Below, piece after piece: positions 15,165 through 25,142 of a stretch of 64,000 nucleotides of DNA (position 1 is the first letter of the stretch; each line of letters starts with the position of its first letter). The notes under the pieces are model-generated. The model saw only the letters and a program-made list of their open reading frames with translations. It was not told where the DNA came from and made no database searches. The stretch is from Limnobacter sp. MED105 (GTDB taxonomy: Bacteria; Pseudomonadota; Gammaproteobacteria; Burkholderiales; Burkholderiaceae_B): NCBI RefSeq assembly GCF_000170915.1, contig NZ_ABCT01000001.1:248001-312000 (forward strand). Direction: 5' to 3'. The position numbers were made by a program, and so were the translations under genes.

Positions 15165-16634
15165 ATGAAAATCAGCGTATTGAAACTGCACCGCGCCTTG
15201 GCTTTGTTCGGCTTTGCTGCCATGTTGCTTTGGGGTGCGTCGGGTTTGTTGCACCCATGGCTGACAACCTTTGGCGTGCAACAGGCTGTATTTGCACCAC
15301 CCCAGCGTGCATTGAATTTAAACCAGGCATTGCCGTTTCAGCAGCTATTAAAGCAGACCGGGATTGAGCAGGCACAGTCGGTGCGATTGGCGGTGGGGGA
15401 GTCGGCCAACCTGTTGCAGGTGACTGAGTCGCAATTTGCGCCAAGACGCTATTTCGATTTGAACACCGGCCTGGAATTGCCCGATCACGATCCGGTTTAT
15501 GCAGCTTTTTTGGCTCGACATTATTTGAATGCACCTTACGCTGAAATTGCCAAGGTGGAGCGCATTGACACTTTCTCAAATGACTATCCGTCGGTGAATC
15601 GGTTGTTGCCTGTGTACCGGGTGCAATTTGATCGCCCCGATGGGCTGAATGCCTATGTGTACACAGAAACTGCTTCTTTGGCAGCGGTGTCGGACAACAC
15701 AAAACACCGTGTTCAAACTGCATTTCAATGGCTTCATACCTGGAGCTGGATGCCCAAAGCAGCTGAAACTCCGCGCGTGTTGTTGATCGCGATGCTGGTG
15801 GGTGTGCTGTTCACGATGGCCTGTAGTGGTTTGGCCATGTTGGTGCTGATCCGCCGAAAGGTACGTACAGCGGGGGCGAAAGGTTGGCACCGCATAGCGG
15901 GTTATGCGCTGGTGGTACCCGTGTTGATGTTTTCTTTCAGCGGTGTGTACCACGTGGTGCAGCATGGTTGGCCTGAGGAGCAATCGAAGCTGGCCATGCG
16001 CCCGGCCATTCAACTGCAAAATCTGGACTTTGCGATTCATTCCAGTTGGGCCGAAATTACTCGTGATCTACAGGTGACAGGTTTGTCGCTTGTTGCAAAC
16101 CAGAATGGCGAGTTGTTGTATCGCCTTGCTTTGCCAAATCCAAAAAACGGTTTGCCCGACAATGCACAGGCCATTCGCACCGCGCGCTTTGACGGTGTTC
16201 AGCCAACAGGGCCCGCTGTTTATCTGAATGCAAAAACAGGAATATTGTGGCAGGACGGTGACCGTGAAATGGCCCATCAACTTGCACAGCTACACACAGG
16301 CCTTCCACGCGAGGCTGTTCAGCAGGTCAGCTTGGTGACTCGCTTTGGCGGCGATTACGACTTTCGCAACAAGCGCTTGCCTGTGTGGAAATTTGAGTAT
16401 GGCGCACCGCTGAATGCCAGTGTGTTTGTGGATACGGCCACTGGCGTGCTGGCCGACATCACTTTGAATTCAGCAAAACCCGAGATATGGAGTTTCAGCA
16501 TGCTTCACAAATGGAGCTTCTTGGGTGGGTTGGGGCGCAACGTTCAAAACATTGTGATGTGCGTGGTGGTTGTGCTGGCCATGGTGATGATGGCCGGGTT
16601 TGGACTGCGGAGTCGGCGTAGTGTGGCTCGTTGA
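15165..16634 (+). CDS. PepSY-associated TM domain protein
   Basis: This inner-membrane protein of 489 residues belongs to the PepSY_TM family. The first membrane segment (about 10-30) contains LHRALALFGFAAMLLWGASGLLHPW, the family's opening motif; others lie near 205-235, 250-270 and the C-terminus. Two periplasmic PepSY-like regions lie between them. Relatives work as siderophore reductases (FoxB/PiuB type) or respiratory accessory proteins. The convergent TonB receptor that follows fits a role in ferric-siderophore handling. ATG at 15165 is preferred over GTG at 15135. Confidence 0.87.
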   Translation: MKISVLKLHRALALFGFAAMLLWGASGLLHPWLTTFGVQQAVFAPPQRALNLNQALPFQQLLKQTGIEQAQSVRLAVGESANLLQVTESQFAPRRYFDLNTGLELPDHDPVYAAFLARHYLNAPYAEIAKVERIDTFSNDYPSVNRLLPVYRVQFDRPDGLNAYVYTETASLAAVSDNTKHRVQTAFQWLHTWSWMPKAAETPRVLLIAMLVGVLFTMACSGLAMLVLIRRKVRTAGAKGWHRIAGYALVVPVLMFSFSGVYHVVQHGWPEEQSKLAMRPAIQLQNLDFAIHSSWAEITRDLQVTGLSLVANQNGELLYRLALPNPKNGLPDNAQAIRTARFDGVQPTGPAVYLNAKTGILWQDGDREMAHQLAQLHTGLPREAVQQVSLVTRFGGDYDFRNKRLPVWKFEYGAPLNASVFVDTATGVLADITLNSAKPEIWSFSMLHKWSFLGGLGRNVQNIVMCVVVVLAMVMMAGFGLRSRRSVAR

Positions 16635-16705
16635 CCTGCGGAGCCTCCCGGCGGATTCACTTACTCAGGCGCATACCCTCTATCTTACGCCGCCGCATCC
16701 AATCC

Positions 16706-18766
16706 TTACCACTTCACCTCAACACCCGCATACACGCTTCTGCCTTCACCCGGCGCAAATTGTGCTGAATCCGCACCATTCGCATTCACAATCACACCCG
16801 TGGTGGCGGCATACACCTTGTCGGTCAAATTGCGGGCATCCACAAACACGCGCAGTGTGTCGCTGAATTTGTACGATGCATTCAAACCAAGCAACAGGTA
16901 AGGATCGGTCGACAAGGTGTTGGCCAAATCCACAAAGTAGCCTTGCGGCACGTATTCAATGTTGGGTGACAGGGTCCAGCCCAAAGTGTTGGCGTAGTCC
17001 AGTTTGGCCCGCACATAATGTTCCGGGATGCCGGGAATCGCGGCGTTGCCGTATACGCGGTCATTGTCAAAACGGAAGCGGCCAAAGGTGTAAGCCAGTT
17101 GCCAGTTCAAGGTATCGCCAGTTTGTATCCAGTCGCGTGCAAAAGGCCCGGCGAGACCAATTTCTACCCCTTGGTGCACTGTATCGTCTGCATTCAGAAT
17201 GGCACTCAAGCCCGGCACAAGTGGGTTGAGTTGGTAGCTCACAAACTCATTGCTCAACTGGCTGTAGTAAGCGCTGATGTCCCAGCGAACTTCACGGGCA
17301 ACACCGCGAGTTCCCACTTCAAAAGTGCTTGATTCCTGCGCCTCAAGCGCGCGCGTTGGGCTGGTTTCAGAAAACGTGGGTGGCTCGAATGTATGGCTGA
17401 AATTGCCGTATACCTGCACTGTATCTGTGGCTTGCCACAGCAGGCCGGTTTTTGGGCTGAACTGTGCATAGCGGCGTTGGTAACTGCCGTCGCCATCGCT
17501 TAAAAACTGATCGTCTGCCGTGCGTTTGGCGTGGGTCCATTGCAGGCCATTGATCCATTGCAAAGTATCAGTCAGGTGCAATCGGCTTTCGCCGTACAGT
17601 TCCATGTTGTGGGCTTTCTGGTCCTCGTAGCTTCGAAGGCTGATTCGATCGCCGCGCACATGGTTGAATATTCGTGCCTCGGTAACGCCGTGCACCAAGT
17701 TGTAACCCAAGGTGGTGTCGTGTCGCAAACCCCACAATTCGCCTTGCGCAATCCGGTTGCCAAACGTACCCACATCTCGGGTTTGCTGGTCAATCAAACC
17801 AAAACTCAGTGGGTGGTACAGGTTTTTGTCCACCGCATACACGCCGGCGTTGTACTCCACACCTGCCGGCGAAATCCAGGTGGTTTTGTTGGCAATCCGG
17901 GTAATTAAAAAGTCGCGTTGTGAATTCGTGTTGGCCGAGGCAGCATTGGCCTGTGTGGGGTCGGTTTGTAACTGCGCTTTGCTCAGGTTACCCGGTAACT
18001 CCTGGTTCATGTCGCCGTGAATCACATAGAAACGGGTTTCCAGTTGGGGTGAAATTTTCAAGCCTGCATTGGCATTCAATCGCGTGTTTTTTTGCCCGCT
18101 GAATTGCCGAAATCCGTCAGACCTCAATTGCGAAAGCGACGCAAAATAATCCCAATCGCCCAGCACATCGCCAGTTTTGAATTGCGCGCGCGCAAATTCA
18201 TGGCTGCCGGTATCCAGGCGCAACTGGCTGTTGGGTGTGGTGTAGCCTGTGGGCGTTACAAAATTGATTGCTCCGCCCAAACTGGCTGCACCGTACTGCA
18301 AGGCGTTCGCTCCTTTGTACACCTCAACGTGTTGCAGGGCCAGTGGGTCAATGTCCTGAAAATCAGAGCCACCATCGGCGAGGTTGATCGGTATGCCATC
18401 TTGAAGCAGGCGAATGCCGCGCATGTGAAAGGTGCGCGACAAGCCCGAGCCCCGAATGCTGAGCCGTGCTTCTTCATTCACTCGGCTTTGGGCAAACACG
18501 CCGGGCGTAAAGTCCAGCATGTCTTTGATGGTCACAGCCTTGCCTGCTTCAAAGTTTTCAGCCTCGACCACGGCGGTGCCGCCAGCGGTCTGGTTCAGTT
18601 TTTCTTTGGCCACTTGTACGCTGGCTGCACTCAGTGCCTCGCGTTGGGCCTGAACTTCCACGCCATTCAGCGTGGGGTTTGCAAAAACCGGTTGTGCCAG
18701 TGGTGCAAAAGCCAACAGCAGGCACGTTGACAGGGTGGTCAGTTTGAAAGAAGCATGAGCGCGCAT
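16706..18766 (-). CDS. TonB-dependent outer-membrane receptor
   Basis: This is a predicted ferric-siderophore or metal-chelate receptor of 686 residues. The signal peptide ends at VFA (about residue 30). The plug domain shows KDMLDFTPGVFAQ, the RLSIRGSGLS segment and VEVYKGANALQYGAASLGGAINFVTPTG. The beta-barrel ends in an aromatic C-terminal residue (EVKW), as required for BAM insertion. FecA-like receptors look similar, but the ligand cannot be read. No FecR-type signalling extension is obvious. It faces the PepSY protein at its 3' end and is divergent from the RegB-type kinase, sharing a 138-base promoter region with it. Confidence 0.92.
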   Translation of the reverse strand: MRAHASFKLTTLSTCLLLAFAPLAQPVFANPTLNGVEVQAQREALSAASVQVAKEKLNQTAGGTAVVEAENFEAGKAVTIKDMLDFTPGVFAQSRVNEEARLSIRGSGLSRTFHMRGIRLLQDGIPINLADGGSDFQDIDPLALQHVEVYKGANALQYGAASLGGAINFVTPTGYTTPNSQLRLDTGSHEFARAQFKTGDVLGDWDYFASLSQLRSDGFRQFSGQKNTRLNANAGLKISPQLETRFYVIHGDMNQELPGNLSKAQLQTDPTQANAASANTNSQRDFLITRIANKTTWISPAGVEYNAGVYAVDKNLYHPLSFGLIDQQTRDVGTFGNRIAQGELWGLRHDTTLGYNLVHGVTEARIFNHVRGDRISLRSYEDQKAHNMELYGESRLHLTDTLQWINGLQWTHAKRTADDQFLSDGDGSYQRRYAQFSPKTGLLWQATDTVQVYGNFSHTFEPPTFSETSPTRALEAQESSTFEVGTRGVAREVRWDISAYYSQLSNEFVSYQLNPLVPGLSAILNADDTVHQGVEIGLAGPFARDWIQTGDTLNWQLAYTFGRFRFDNDRVYGNAAIPGIPEHYVRAKLDYANTLGWTLSPNIEYVPQGYFVDLANTLSTDPYLLLGLNASYKFSDTLRVFVDARNLTDKVYAATTGVIVNANGADSAQFAPGEGRSVYAGVEVKW

Positions 18767-18904
18767 CGCATAGTCCGGGCAAGATCAACCAGCACGCTTT
18801 ATACGCCACCGCCCGCACTGCGAGAATGCGGCATATTGTCGCAGCCGGGCTGCAAGCTCAACAATTTCGAGGCAATGAAGCAAGAAGCCACTTAGAATGT
18901 GAGC

Positions 18905-20224
18905 ATGAAAACAAGCCCGTTTCCCGACCACCGTCCCTTCATGCACCTTTGGACTGAAGGCTTGATGGACCAAAGCGATATGTCCGTTCGCCGCCAGCAA
19001 ATGGTGACAGTGATGTGGATGCGTGCGCTTGCACTGGCCGCCCAGTTTTTGTTGTTGGCAGTGGTCGGCCTGCTGCTGAAGGTCAGCCTGCCCTGGCCAG
19101 TGTTGACTGTCATTCTGGGTGCCTTGGTTTTACTCAATGGCATTACTTTCATTCGCCTGCGGCAGGGGCATTCGGTGGGCAGCTTTGAAGTGGCGGCCCA
19201 ATTGTTCGCCGATCTGGCAGCCTTCAGTTTCGTGCTTTATTTCACGGGGGGCGTGACCAATCCGTTTGTGTCGCTTTACTTGCCACTGCTGGGCTTGGCT
19301 GCGGCCTTGCTGCCCTGGGCGCAAGTGGCCGTTCTTGCCTTGTTCAGTGTAGTGGCCTACACGGTGTTGATGGGGAATTACATTCCTTTGGTGCTGGCCA
19401 ATCCCGACGATGGCGTGCACTTTCACCTGGTGGGCATGTGGCTGAATTTCCTGGTCAGTGTGTTGATTCTGGTGGGTTTTGTGGCGCGGTTGAGTTCATC
19501 GATTCGCAATCGCGATCAAGCCCTGGGGCGCGCGCAGCAAAGGCTGGCCAGTGAGTCCCGTTTGGCGGCGCTGGGCAATCAGGCTGCTTCCATTGCACAC
19601 CAGTTGGGTACGCCAGTGTCTACAATTGCCACCATTGTTTCAGACTGGAAGAACGACCCTGCCATGCATGCGCAGGCGCGGGAAATGAACATTCTCAGTG
19701 CACAGGTTCAATCCATCACCGACACCCTGGGGCAACTTCGGGATCAAATTGAAGTCAACCCGCGTCACAATGCTGATGCGCAAATGATCAAGCCAAGCGA
19801 ATGGCTTCAGGCCACCTTGGGCATTTGGCGAACACGCAACCCGCAACATGAAGTGCGATTAATGCCCAGCATTGCCTCCATTGCAGGCGAGTTTAAAGTG
19901 CGCAAGGAGTTGCTGGAATTGGGCTTGATTACCTTGCTCGACAACGCGGCACAAAGCCAGCAACGCGCATCGGTCAGTGAGCCGCTTCAGGTGGGCATGC
20001 AATGCGATGAAGTCAGTATGACTTTGTTTGTGAACGACGCGGGACAGGGTATTGATACGGATTTATTGCCCAAGATAGGACAGCAATTGTTTCAGGCCAA
20101 CGGTCAGGGCATGGGTCTGTTTCTTCTGGCCAATTTGTTGGAGCGCGAGGGCGGCAAGCTGGGGCTGCGGAATTTGAACCCTGGTGTTTGCGCCAGCTTA
20201 AGCTTGCCAGTGTTGCAGCAATGA
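18905..20224 (+). CDS. regB: RegB/PrrB-type sensor histidine kinase
   Basis: This membrane histidine kinase of 439 residues resembles the redox sensors RegB/PrrB/ActS. About six membrane segments fill the first 170 residues. The quinone-sensing heptad GGxxNPF is present as GGVTNPF at 115-121. The H-box reads SIAHQLGTPVSTIA, with the HxLGTP pattern peculiar to this family. The ATP lid GQGMGLFLLANLL closes the catalytic domain. The only cysteines are two late ones (MQCDEVS and GVCASLS), so the redox cysteine of the RegB kinase core appears absent. Its stop overlaps the response-regulator start. ATG at 18905 is preferred over GTG at 18899. Confidence 0.9.
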   Translation: MKTSPFPDHRPFMHLWTEGLMDQSDMSVRRQQMVTVMWMRALALAAQFLLLAVVGLLLKVSLPWPVLTVILGALVLLNGITFIRLRQGHSVGSFEVAAQLFADLAAFSFVLYFTGGVTNPFVSLYLPLLGLAAALLPWAQVAVLALFSVVAYTVLMGNYIPLVLANPDDGVHFHLVGMWLNFLVSVLILVGFVARLSSSIRNRDQALGRAQQRLASESRLAALGNQAASIAHQLGTPVSTIATIVSDWKNDPAMHAQAREMNILSAQVQSITDTLGQLRDQIEVNPRHNADAQMIKPSEWLQATLGIWRTRNPQHEVRLMPSIASIAGEFKVRKELLELGLITLLDNAAQSQQRASVSEPLQVGMQCDEVSMTLFVNDAGQGIDTDLLPKIGQQLFQANGQGMGLFLLANLLEREGGKLGLRNLNPGVCASLSLPVLQQ

Positions 20225-20763
20225 CGCGTTCAATTCTGATTGTGGACGACGATGAAGCGTTTGCCAGCACCTTGGCCTTGTCGTTTGAGCGCAAGGGATT
20301 CAAGGCCAGTGTGGCGCTGAACAAAGAGCAGGCCATGCTGGCAGCAGGGCAACAGCAATTCACAGACATGACGCTTGATTTGAATTTGGGCGAACAATCG
20401 GGCTTGCAGCTGATCACACAGCTTCGCGGTTTGCAGCCGAATGCGAATATTTTGATATTGACTGGCTATGCCAGCATTGCAACGACTGTTCAGGCAATCA
20501 AGCTAGGGGCGGACAATTACCTGGCCAAGCCCGCAGACAGTGCTGCCGTGTTGCGTGCTTTGGACGACGATGCAGGCGCTGACATTTCCCGAGATGATGA
20601 CCCATCCGACTTTCAACCGATGTCGGTTTCTCGTTTGGAATGGGAGCACATTCAGCGGGTGCTCAATGAACACGATGGCAATGTGTCGGCCACGGCGCGT
20701 GCGCTGAACATGCACCGGCGAACTTTGCAGCGCAAGCTGGCGAAGCGGCCTGTGGGGCGCTAG
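20221..20763 (+). CDS. regA: RegA/PrrA-type response regulator
   Basis: This two-component regulator of 180 residues is co-translated with the kinase (ATGA). The receiver domain starts SILIVDDDEAFA. The expected phospho-acceptor Asp is the second one in TLDLNLGEQSGLQL, and the switch Lys is in LAKPAD. A Fis-type helix-turn-helix ends the protein (ALNMHRRTLQRKLAKR), close to the RegA consensus. RegA homologues govern respiration, redox balance and sometimes metal genes. Here the pair sits between two TonB receptor genes, so they are plausible local targets. That link is inferred from position only. Confidence 0.92.
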   Translation: MTRSILIVDDDEAFASTLALSFERKGFKASVALNKEQAMLAAGQQQFTDMTLDLNLGEQSGLQLITQLRGLQPNANILILTGYASIATTVQAIKLGADNYLAKPADSAAVLRALDDDAGADISRDDDPSDFQPMSVSRLEWEHIQRVLNEHDGNVSATARALNMHRRTLQRKLAKRPVGR

Positions 20764-20821
20764 ATTACCTGTCGCAAGGGGGTATGCACCTGAGTGTGTC
20801 AAGCGAAATGGTGATGACGAC

Positions 20822-23002
20822 TTAAAACCTCACATTAATCCCCGCCACCACCTGCCGCTGCCTGCCCGGTTGAATGCCGTTGGTACGCGCTGCAATGTAT
20901 TGCTTGTCGGTCAAGTTCTCTGCATTCAGAAAATAGCTGACATTGCTTCCTGCTGGCTTAAAGCTCACAGAGGCATTCAGCAAAGTGACCGCTTCAATTT
21001 CTCCGAACAGGCCGCAGAACAGGTCATTGGCCGGGTCTTCCCCGTTGGGGCAAAAGCCCAGCGGCTCGGTTCCGCCAAAGTTTTCGGTGTTGGCAAACTG
21101 CTTGCTGACATGCGTTGCACCAACCCGGGCATTCCATTGTTCAGTCTCATACGACAAATTCAAAGCCAAGGTGTGCTTCGGCGCGTAGGGCAAGCGGTTG
21201 CCTGCCTGATATGTACCGTATCCATCCTCGCCTTCACCGCCCACCACGCCCGAGTTCTTGAACTCCGCTGTGAACAGATTGGTGTAGGCCATACCGACAA
21301 AAAATGGATTGGCTTTCGCGTTGAACAATTCGCCCAGGTTCAAGCGCCCGGCCAACTCGAATCCGGTGTGTTGCGCTTTGCCTTCGTTTCGGAAGAAGCC
21401 GCCTGAATTGACAACAATGTCTTCAATGTCCAGATTGAAGAATGTTGCTTCATAAGATCCGGCACGTACATTGCCTCGAATACCCAGTTCAGCCACCGTG
21501 GCCAGTTCGGGGGTTACGCGCTGAAGCATGTCGTTCTCAATGTCGCGGTCTGGGCGTGGCGGTGAAAAACCGCGATGTACGCCACCAAATACGGTGGAAT
21601 TGTTCAGCCCGTTCCAGGTGAAACCAATGCCTGGCAAGGTTTCGGTTTCCTTGGTGTTCAGCATGTCCACTTGTTGAAAGTTGGCTGTGCCAGCCACACC
21701 AGAAAACAACACTTTGGTTTGATCAATCTGCTCTACACGCACGCCAGGTGTGAGTGTCCAGTTGCCCATCAGGAATGTGTTTTGTGCAAAAAATGCAGTG
21801 GCCTCAACATCGGCCAGCAGGCGCTCATCCGCCTCGGGTGTGGTGTCGGCAAAGTTGTCGAATTCAAATTTTTTCCGGTCAATGTCTTCGGTGTGGTAAC
21901 GCATCCCGATGATGGTTTCACTGGGTACACCAAAAGCAGAATGGGTGAATTCAAGCTTCGGCTCAATCCCGAACACATCGTATTGGCGGGGTCGTGTTGC
22001 AAATTCGGTTTCCAGTTCACCCAGGCCAATCGTGGCTGGGTTCATCGGGTCAAAAGCCGATTCGAATTCTCGCGAGCGCAAAGAAGTTCTGTCCGTTTTG
22101 GTGTGGTAGACCTGCGTGGTCAGGCGCGCACGTTCGTCCAACTGCCAGCCATGAATCAATTGAATGGTATCGCGGTCCATGACATAGCGCTCACCTTCGG
22201 TACCGGGCACTGAGTAGGGGTCGCGCAAATACTCTTGCGCAGTAAGCCCGGTTTCGCTGAACAGCGAATCCTCTTCAAACCGGGTGTACTTCGCCGTCAG
22301 GGTGTGCGCACTGTTGATATTCAACTGGCCTTTAATGGTCACATCTTGTACATCAAACTCATGTTGTGCGCGAATGCCATCACCTTGGCGCTTGAGCAAA
22401 TCAATCATGATGCCGCCGCGTTCTGAACCCGTGCCCAGGTTCAAATGTGTACCGCGATAGCCCTCGTTGCCCAGTGACAATTTCGCTGAGCCTTCAAAGC
22501 CCTCTCTCGGCACGGGTTTCGTCACGAAGTTGATCATGCCGCCCAGCGTTTGCGGACCATACAGAATTTGCCCCGATCCTTTCAGCACTTCCACGCGCTC
22601 CAGTCGTTCCAGCGGTGTGGAGTAATGCGCCGAGGGGTCGCCATAGGGCGCAAAAAATACAGTGGGCGCACCGTCTTCCAGCAGCAGTGTTCGGGAACTG
22701 CGTCGTGGGTTCAGCCCGCGCAACCCAATATTCAAGTGAGTGCCCGCAGCGTCTTCTGACACCACATGTAAACCAGGTACCTCGCGCACCAGTTCTAGAA
22801 TGGAAAAGGGCTCGCGCTTGTCCAGGTCTTCCCTTGTCAGCACATTTGACGAACCGGGCAAGTTCTCAATGTTGGAAGGCAAAATGCTGTTGCCCGACAC
22901 CTCGACTCCTGGCAATGCGTTGCTTTGCGCCAAGGCAAAACCGCCATGTCCCATCATGATCAGCACAGCACTGGTGATGGTTGTTCTTTTGAATCTGTTC
23001 AT
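20822..23002 (-). CDS. TonB-dependent receptor (FecA-like)
   Basis: This outer-membrane receptor has 726 residues. The signal peptide ends near FALAQS (about residue 26). The plug carries a NIENLPGSSNVLTREDL stretch, LELVREVPGLHV, a GLRGLNPRRSS segment and VEVLKGSGQILYGPQTLGGMINFVTKP. The barrel ends in RF. A disulfide-capable pair (FCPNG...LFCGLFG) lies in a late extracellular loop. The layout matches FecA/HemR-like receptors for ferric citrate or other siderophores. It converges with the RegA-type gene and is divergent from the antiporter. Confidence 0.92.
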   Translation of the reverse strand: MNRFKRTTITSAVLIMMGHGGFALAQSNALPGVEVSGNSILPSNIENLPGSSNVLTREDLDKREPFSILELVREVPGLHVVSEDAAGTHLNIGLRGLNPRRSSRTLLLEDGAPTVFFAPYGDPSAHYSTPLERLERVEVLKGSGQILYGPQTLGGMINFVTKPVPREGFEGSAKLSLGNEGYRGTHLNLGTGSERGGIMIDLLKRQGDGIRAQHEFDVQDVTIKGQLNINSAHTLTAKYTRFEEDSLFSETGLTAQEYLRDPYSVPGTEGERYVMDRDTIQLIHGWQLDERARLTTQVYHTKTDRTSLRSREFESAFDPMNPATIGLGELETEFATRPRQYDVFGIEPKLEFTHSAFGVPSETIIGMRYHTEDIDRKKFEFDNFADTTPEADERLLADVEATAFFAQNTFLMGNWTLTPGVRVEQIDQTKVLFSGVAGTANFQQVDMLNTKETETLPGIGFTWNGLNNSTVFGGVHRGFSPPRPDRDIENDMLQRVTPELATVAELGIRGNVRAGSYEATFFNLDIEDIVVNSGGFFRNEGKAQHTGFELAGRLNLGELFNAKANPFFVGMAYTNLFTAEFKNSGVVGGEGEDGYGTYQAGNRLPYAPKHTLALNLSYETEQWNARVGATHVSKQFANTENFGGTEPLGFCPNGEDPANDLFCGLFGEIEAVTLLNASVSFKPAGSNVSYFLNAENLTDKQYIAARTNGIQPGRQRQVVAGINVRF

Positions 23003-23170
23003 GTCCTTCCTCTCAGAATTTTTTTATGTTCTAAGGTCAGTGTAGAAATCGGGCGCAGACTTCTCTAGGGAACTTTTCCCGAAAATATGCGTAATACGGG
23101 GAACTTTAACGGCGTGATAGGCTCCTTCTATGGGACCGCTCGATTAACCTTTACAACAATAGACACCGAC

Positions 23171-24445
23171 ATGACAGCAACCACCATCCAATGGATTGCC
23201 GCCTTTCTCTTTGCCGGCGCGCTTATTCACACTTTTTCTGCCAGCTACTTTGAACGCCTGGCCCATCACAGCAAGCACCACAGCGGGCTATTTCACCTGC
23301 TGGGTGAAGTAGAGGCCGTGTTTGGTATTTGGGCCCTGTTTTTGGTCATTGCCATGGCTTTCTCAGTCAACCTCGACTCCGCAGTGGAGTATGTCGATAC
23401 CCGCCACTACACCGAGCCTTTGTTTGTGTTTGTGATCATGGTGGTGGCGGCCAGCCGCCCTGTACTGGATGCCTCCCGTTTGTTGGTAGAGGGGTTGGCC
23501 CGATTGATGCCCGTGAACAAGGGCGTGGCATTCACATGGCTTGGTCTCTTCATGGTGCCTATCTTAGGCAGTTTCATCACTGAGCCCGCCGCCATGACTT
23601 TGGCTGCATTGCTGCTGCGTGACGTACTCTTTTCAAAAGCTGTCCCCAACTTCATCCGCTACTGGGGCTTGGGCGTACTGTTCGTCAATATCTCCATTGG
23701 TGGTGTGCTCACCTCGTTTGCGGCACCGCCCGTGTTGATGGTCGCTGGCACCTGGGGTTGGGACACGCCCTTCATGATGGCCACGTTTGGCTGGAAAGCG
23801 ATCATTGGCGTGTTCATCAATGCCACCGTGTTCATCTTCTTTGCTGCCAAGCATCTGGGTGCAGAAGTCAAAACACCGGAAGCCTTGGGTGAAGATGGTC
23901 AACCTTTGGCGCCCGTGCCCTGGTGGGCCATGGTGATCCACCTCGCGTTTCTGGGTGCGGTCGTGTATTTCGCACACCACCCCGCCGTATTCATGGGTGT
24001 TTTCCTGTTCTTCCTGGGTTTCACTGCGGCTTACAACACCTTCCAGTCGCGCCTGCTGTTGAAAGAAGGTTTGCTGGTCGCATTCTTCCTGGCCGGTTTG
24101 GTGGTGTTGGGTGGTATGCAACAGTGGTGGCTGCAGCCCGCGGTCAGCGACCTGGACGACGGTGTGCTGTTCATGGCCGCTATGGCACTTACGGCGATTA
24201 CCGACAATGCGGCTTTGACGTACCTTGGTTCTCTGATTGAAGGCACCTCCGAGAGTTTCCGCTATGCCTTGGTGGCTGGTGCGGTGGCGGGCGGTGGCCT
24301 TACCGTGATTGCCAACGCGCCCAATCCAGCGGGTTTGTCATTGCTCAAGCGCCAGTTCCCCGATGAAGCCGTATCGGCCGGTGGTTTGCTTGCCGGGGCC
24401 TTGGGCCCCACAGCGGTAGCAGCACTTTGCTTCTGGTATTTGTAG
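23171..24445 (+). CDS. Putative Na+/H+ antiporter (Na_H_antiport_2-like)
   Basis: This integral membrane protein of 424 residues has about eleven hydrophobic segments. LTAITDNAALTYLGSLI late in the protein matches the TDNAA-type block typical of the NhaD and Na_H_antiport_2 (DUF1504) group. LGSFITEPAAMTLAALLL earlier mirrors it, as expected for an inverted repeat fold. It exchanges Na+ for H+ across the inner membrane by family analogy. The ATG at 23171 starts the first hydrophobic segment; longer in-frame starts add a poor N-terminus. A strong bidirectional terminator follows directly. Confidence 0.85.
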   Translation: MTATTIQWIAAFLFAGALIHTFSASYFERLAHHSKHHSGLFHLLGEVEAVFGIWALFLVIAMAFSVNLDSAVEYVDTRHYTEPLFVFVIMVVAASRPVLDASRLLVEGLARLMPVNKGVAFTWLGLFMVPILGSFITEPAAMTLAALLLRDVLFSKAVPNFIRYWGLGVLFVNISIGGVLTSFAAPPVLMVAGTWGWDTPFMMATFGWKAIIGVFINATVFIFFAAKHLGAEVKTPEALGEDGQPLAPVPWWAMVIHLAFLGAVVYFAHHPAVFMGVFLFFLGFTAAYNTFQSRLLLKEGLLVAFFLAGLVVLGGMQQWWLQPAVSDLDDGVLFMAAMALTAITDNAALTYLGSLIEGTSESFRYALVAGAVAGGGLTVIANAPNPAGLSLLKRQFPDEAVSAGGLLAGALGPTAVAALCFWYL

Positions 24446-24462
24446 ATCATTCAAGGTCCAAT

Positions 24463-24500
24463 AAAAAAAGCCCCTGTGCGCAATACACAGGGGCTTTTTT
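24463..24500. terminator. Bidirectional intrinsic terminator
   Basis: GCCCCTGTG (24470-24478) and CACAGGGGC (24486-24494) form a perfect 9-bp stem with a 7-base loop. An A-run lies on the left and a T-run on the right. It serves both the antiporter gene (plus) and the convergent nnrU gene (minus). Confidence 0.93.
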
Positions 24501-24514
24501 ATTGCGCTAATTGC

Positions 24515-25102
24515 TTATCGACTGAACGGGCTGATGCCGATCAAGTGAACATGCAGCCAGGCCGCAAAAACCAGCCAGGCCAGTACACCCACCACCACGG
24601 TCATCAAGGTGCCCACCATGGTGGGGCCGTCACCTGCAAAACCCATGGGAATGGCGCGCCGGCGTGCCGTTTTGAACAGCAACACGGCCCAAACCAAAAA
24701 TGATCCAAACAAAATAATATCGGCCAGGGTGCCATTAGCGATCAAATGCGCCAGTGCCCACACCTTCACTGACAAGGTCATGGGGTGCTGTAACTTCGCC
24801 TTGATGTGATTGGTGGGCACATAACAGGCCGCCAGCATAATGAAAGAAACCAGCATGAGCAGTGCCGCGATGTGGCGCATTGCCGCTGGCGGGTTCCAAA
24901 CAAAAACAGGGTCAAGCCTGGCCTGGCCGTAGCCGTATACAATCAGCACCAAGCCTATGATTGATACTGCTGTGTAAATGCCCCGGTACTTGCCTTTACC
25001 GAGTCTCGCAATCATGCCCGACCGGCGTTGGTCGTCTGGAATTCGAGTCGCATGCATGCCTAAAAAAAGCGCCAACCCGGCGACCAAGATCAACAAGCCC
25101 AT
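24515..25102 (-). CDS. nnrU: NnrU family membrane protein
   Basis: This inner-membrane protein of 195 residues has about five to six membrane segments. The conserved start LLILVAGLALFLGMHATRI holds the early His of the NnrU family, and the P-THxK-like box is seen as PTNHIKAKLQHPMTLSVKVWALAHL. NnrU was described with denitrification genes in Rhodobacter, but its activity is unknown; the fold is close to isoprenylcysteine methyltransferases. Here it is the last gene of an operon with a GntR regulator and a fatty-acid hydroxylase-like protein, with no denitrification genes in sight. Confidence 0.9.
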   Translation of the reverse strand: MGLLILVAGLALFLGMHATRIPDDQRRSGMIARLGKGKYRGIYTAVSIIGLVLIVYGYGQARLDPVFVWNPPAAMRHIAALLMLVSFIMLAACYVPTNHIKAKLQHPMTLSVKVWALAHLIANGTLADIILFGSFLVWAVLLFKTARRRAIPMGFAGDGPTMVGTLMTVVVGVLAWLVFAAWLHVHLIGISPFSR

Positions 25103-25142
25103 TCAGTTCTCCTTTTTGTAGTGAACCGATTATGTCACAGGC

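Noticed and set aside
23068-23080. GGGAA-CTT-TTCCC palindrome upstream of the TonB receptor as a Fur box
   Set aside because: It does not resemble the AT-rich Fur consensus and arms are only five bases.
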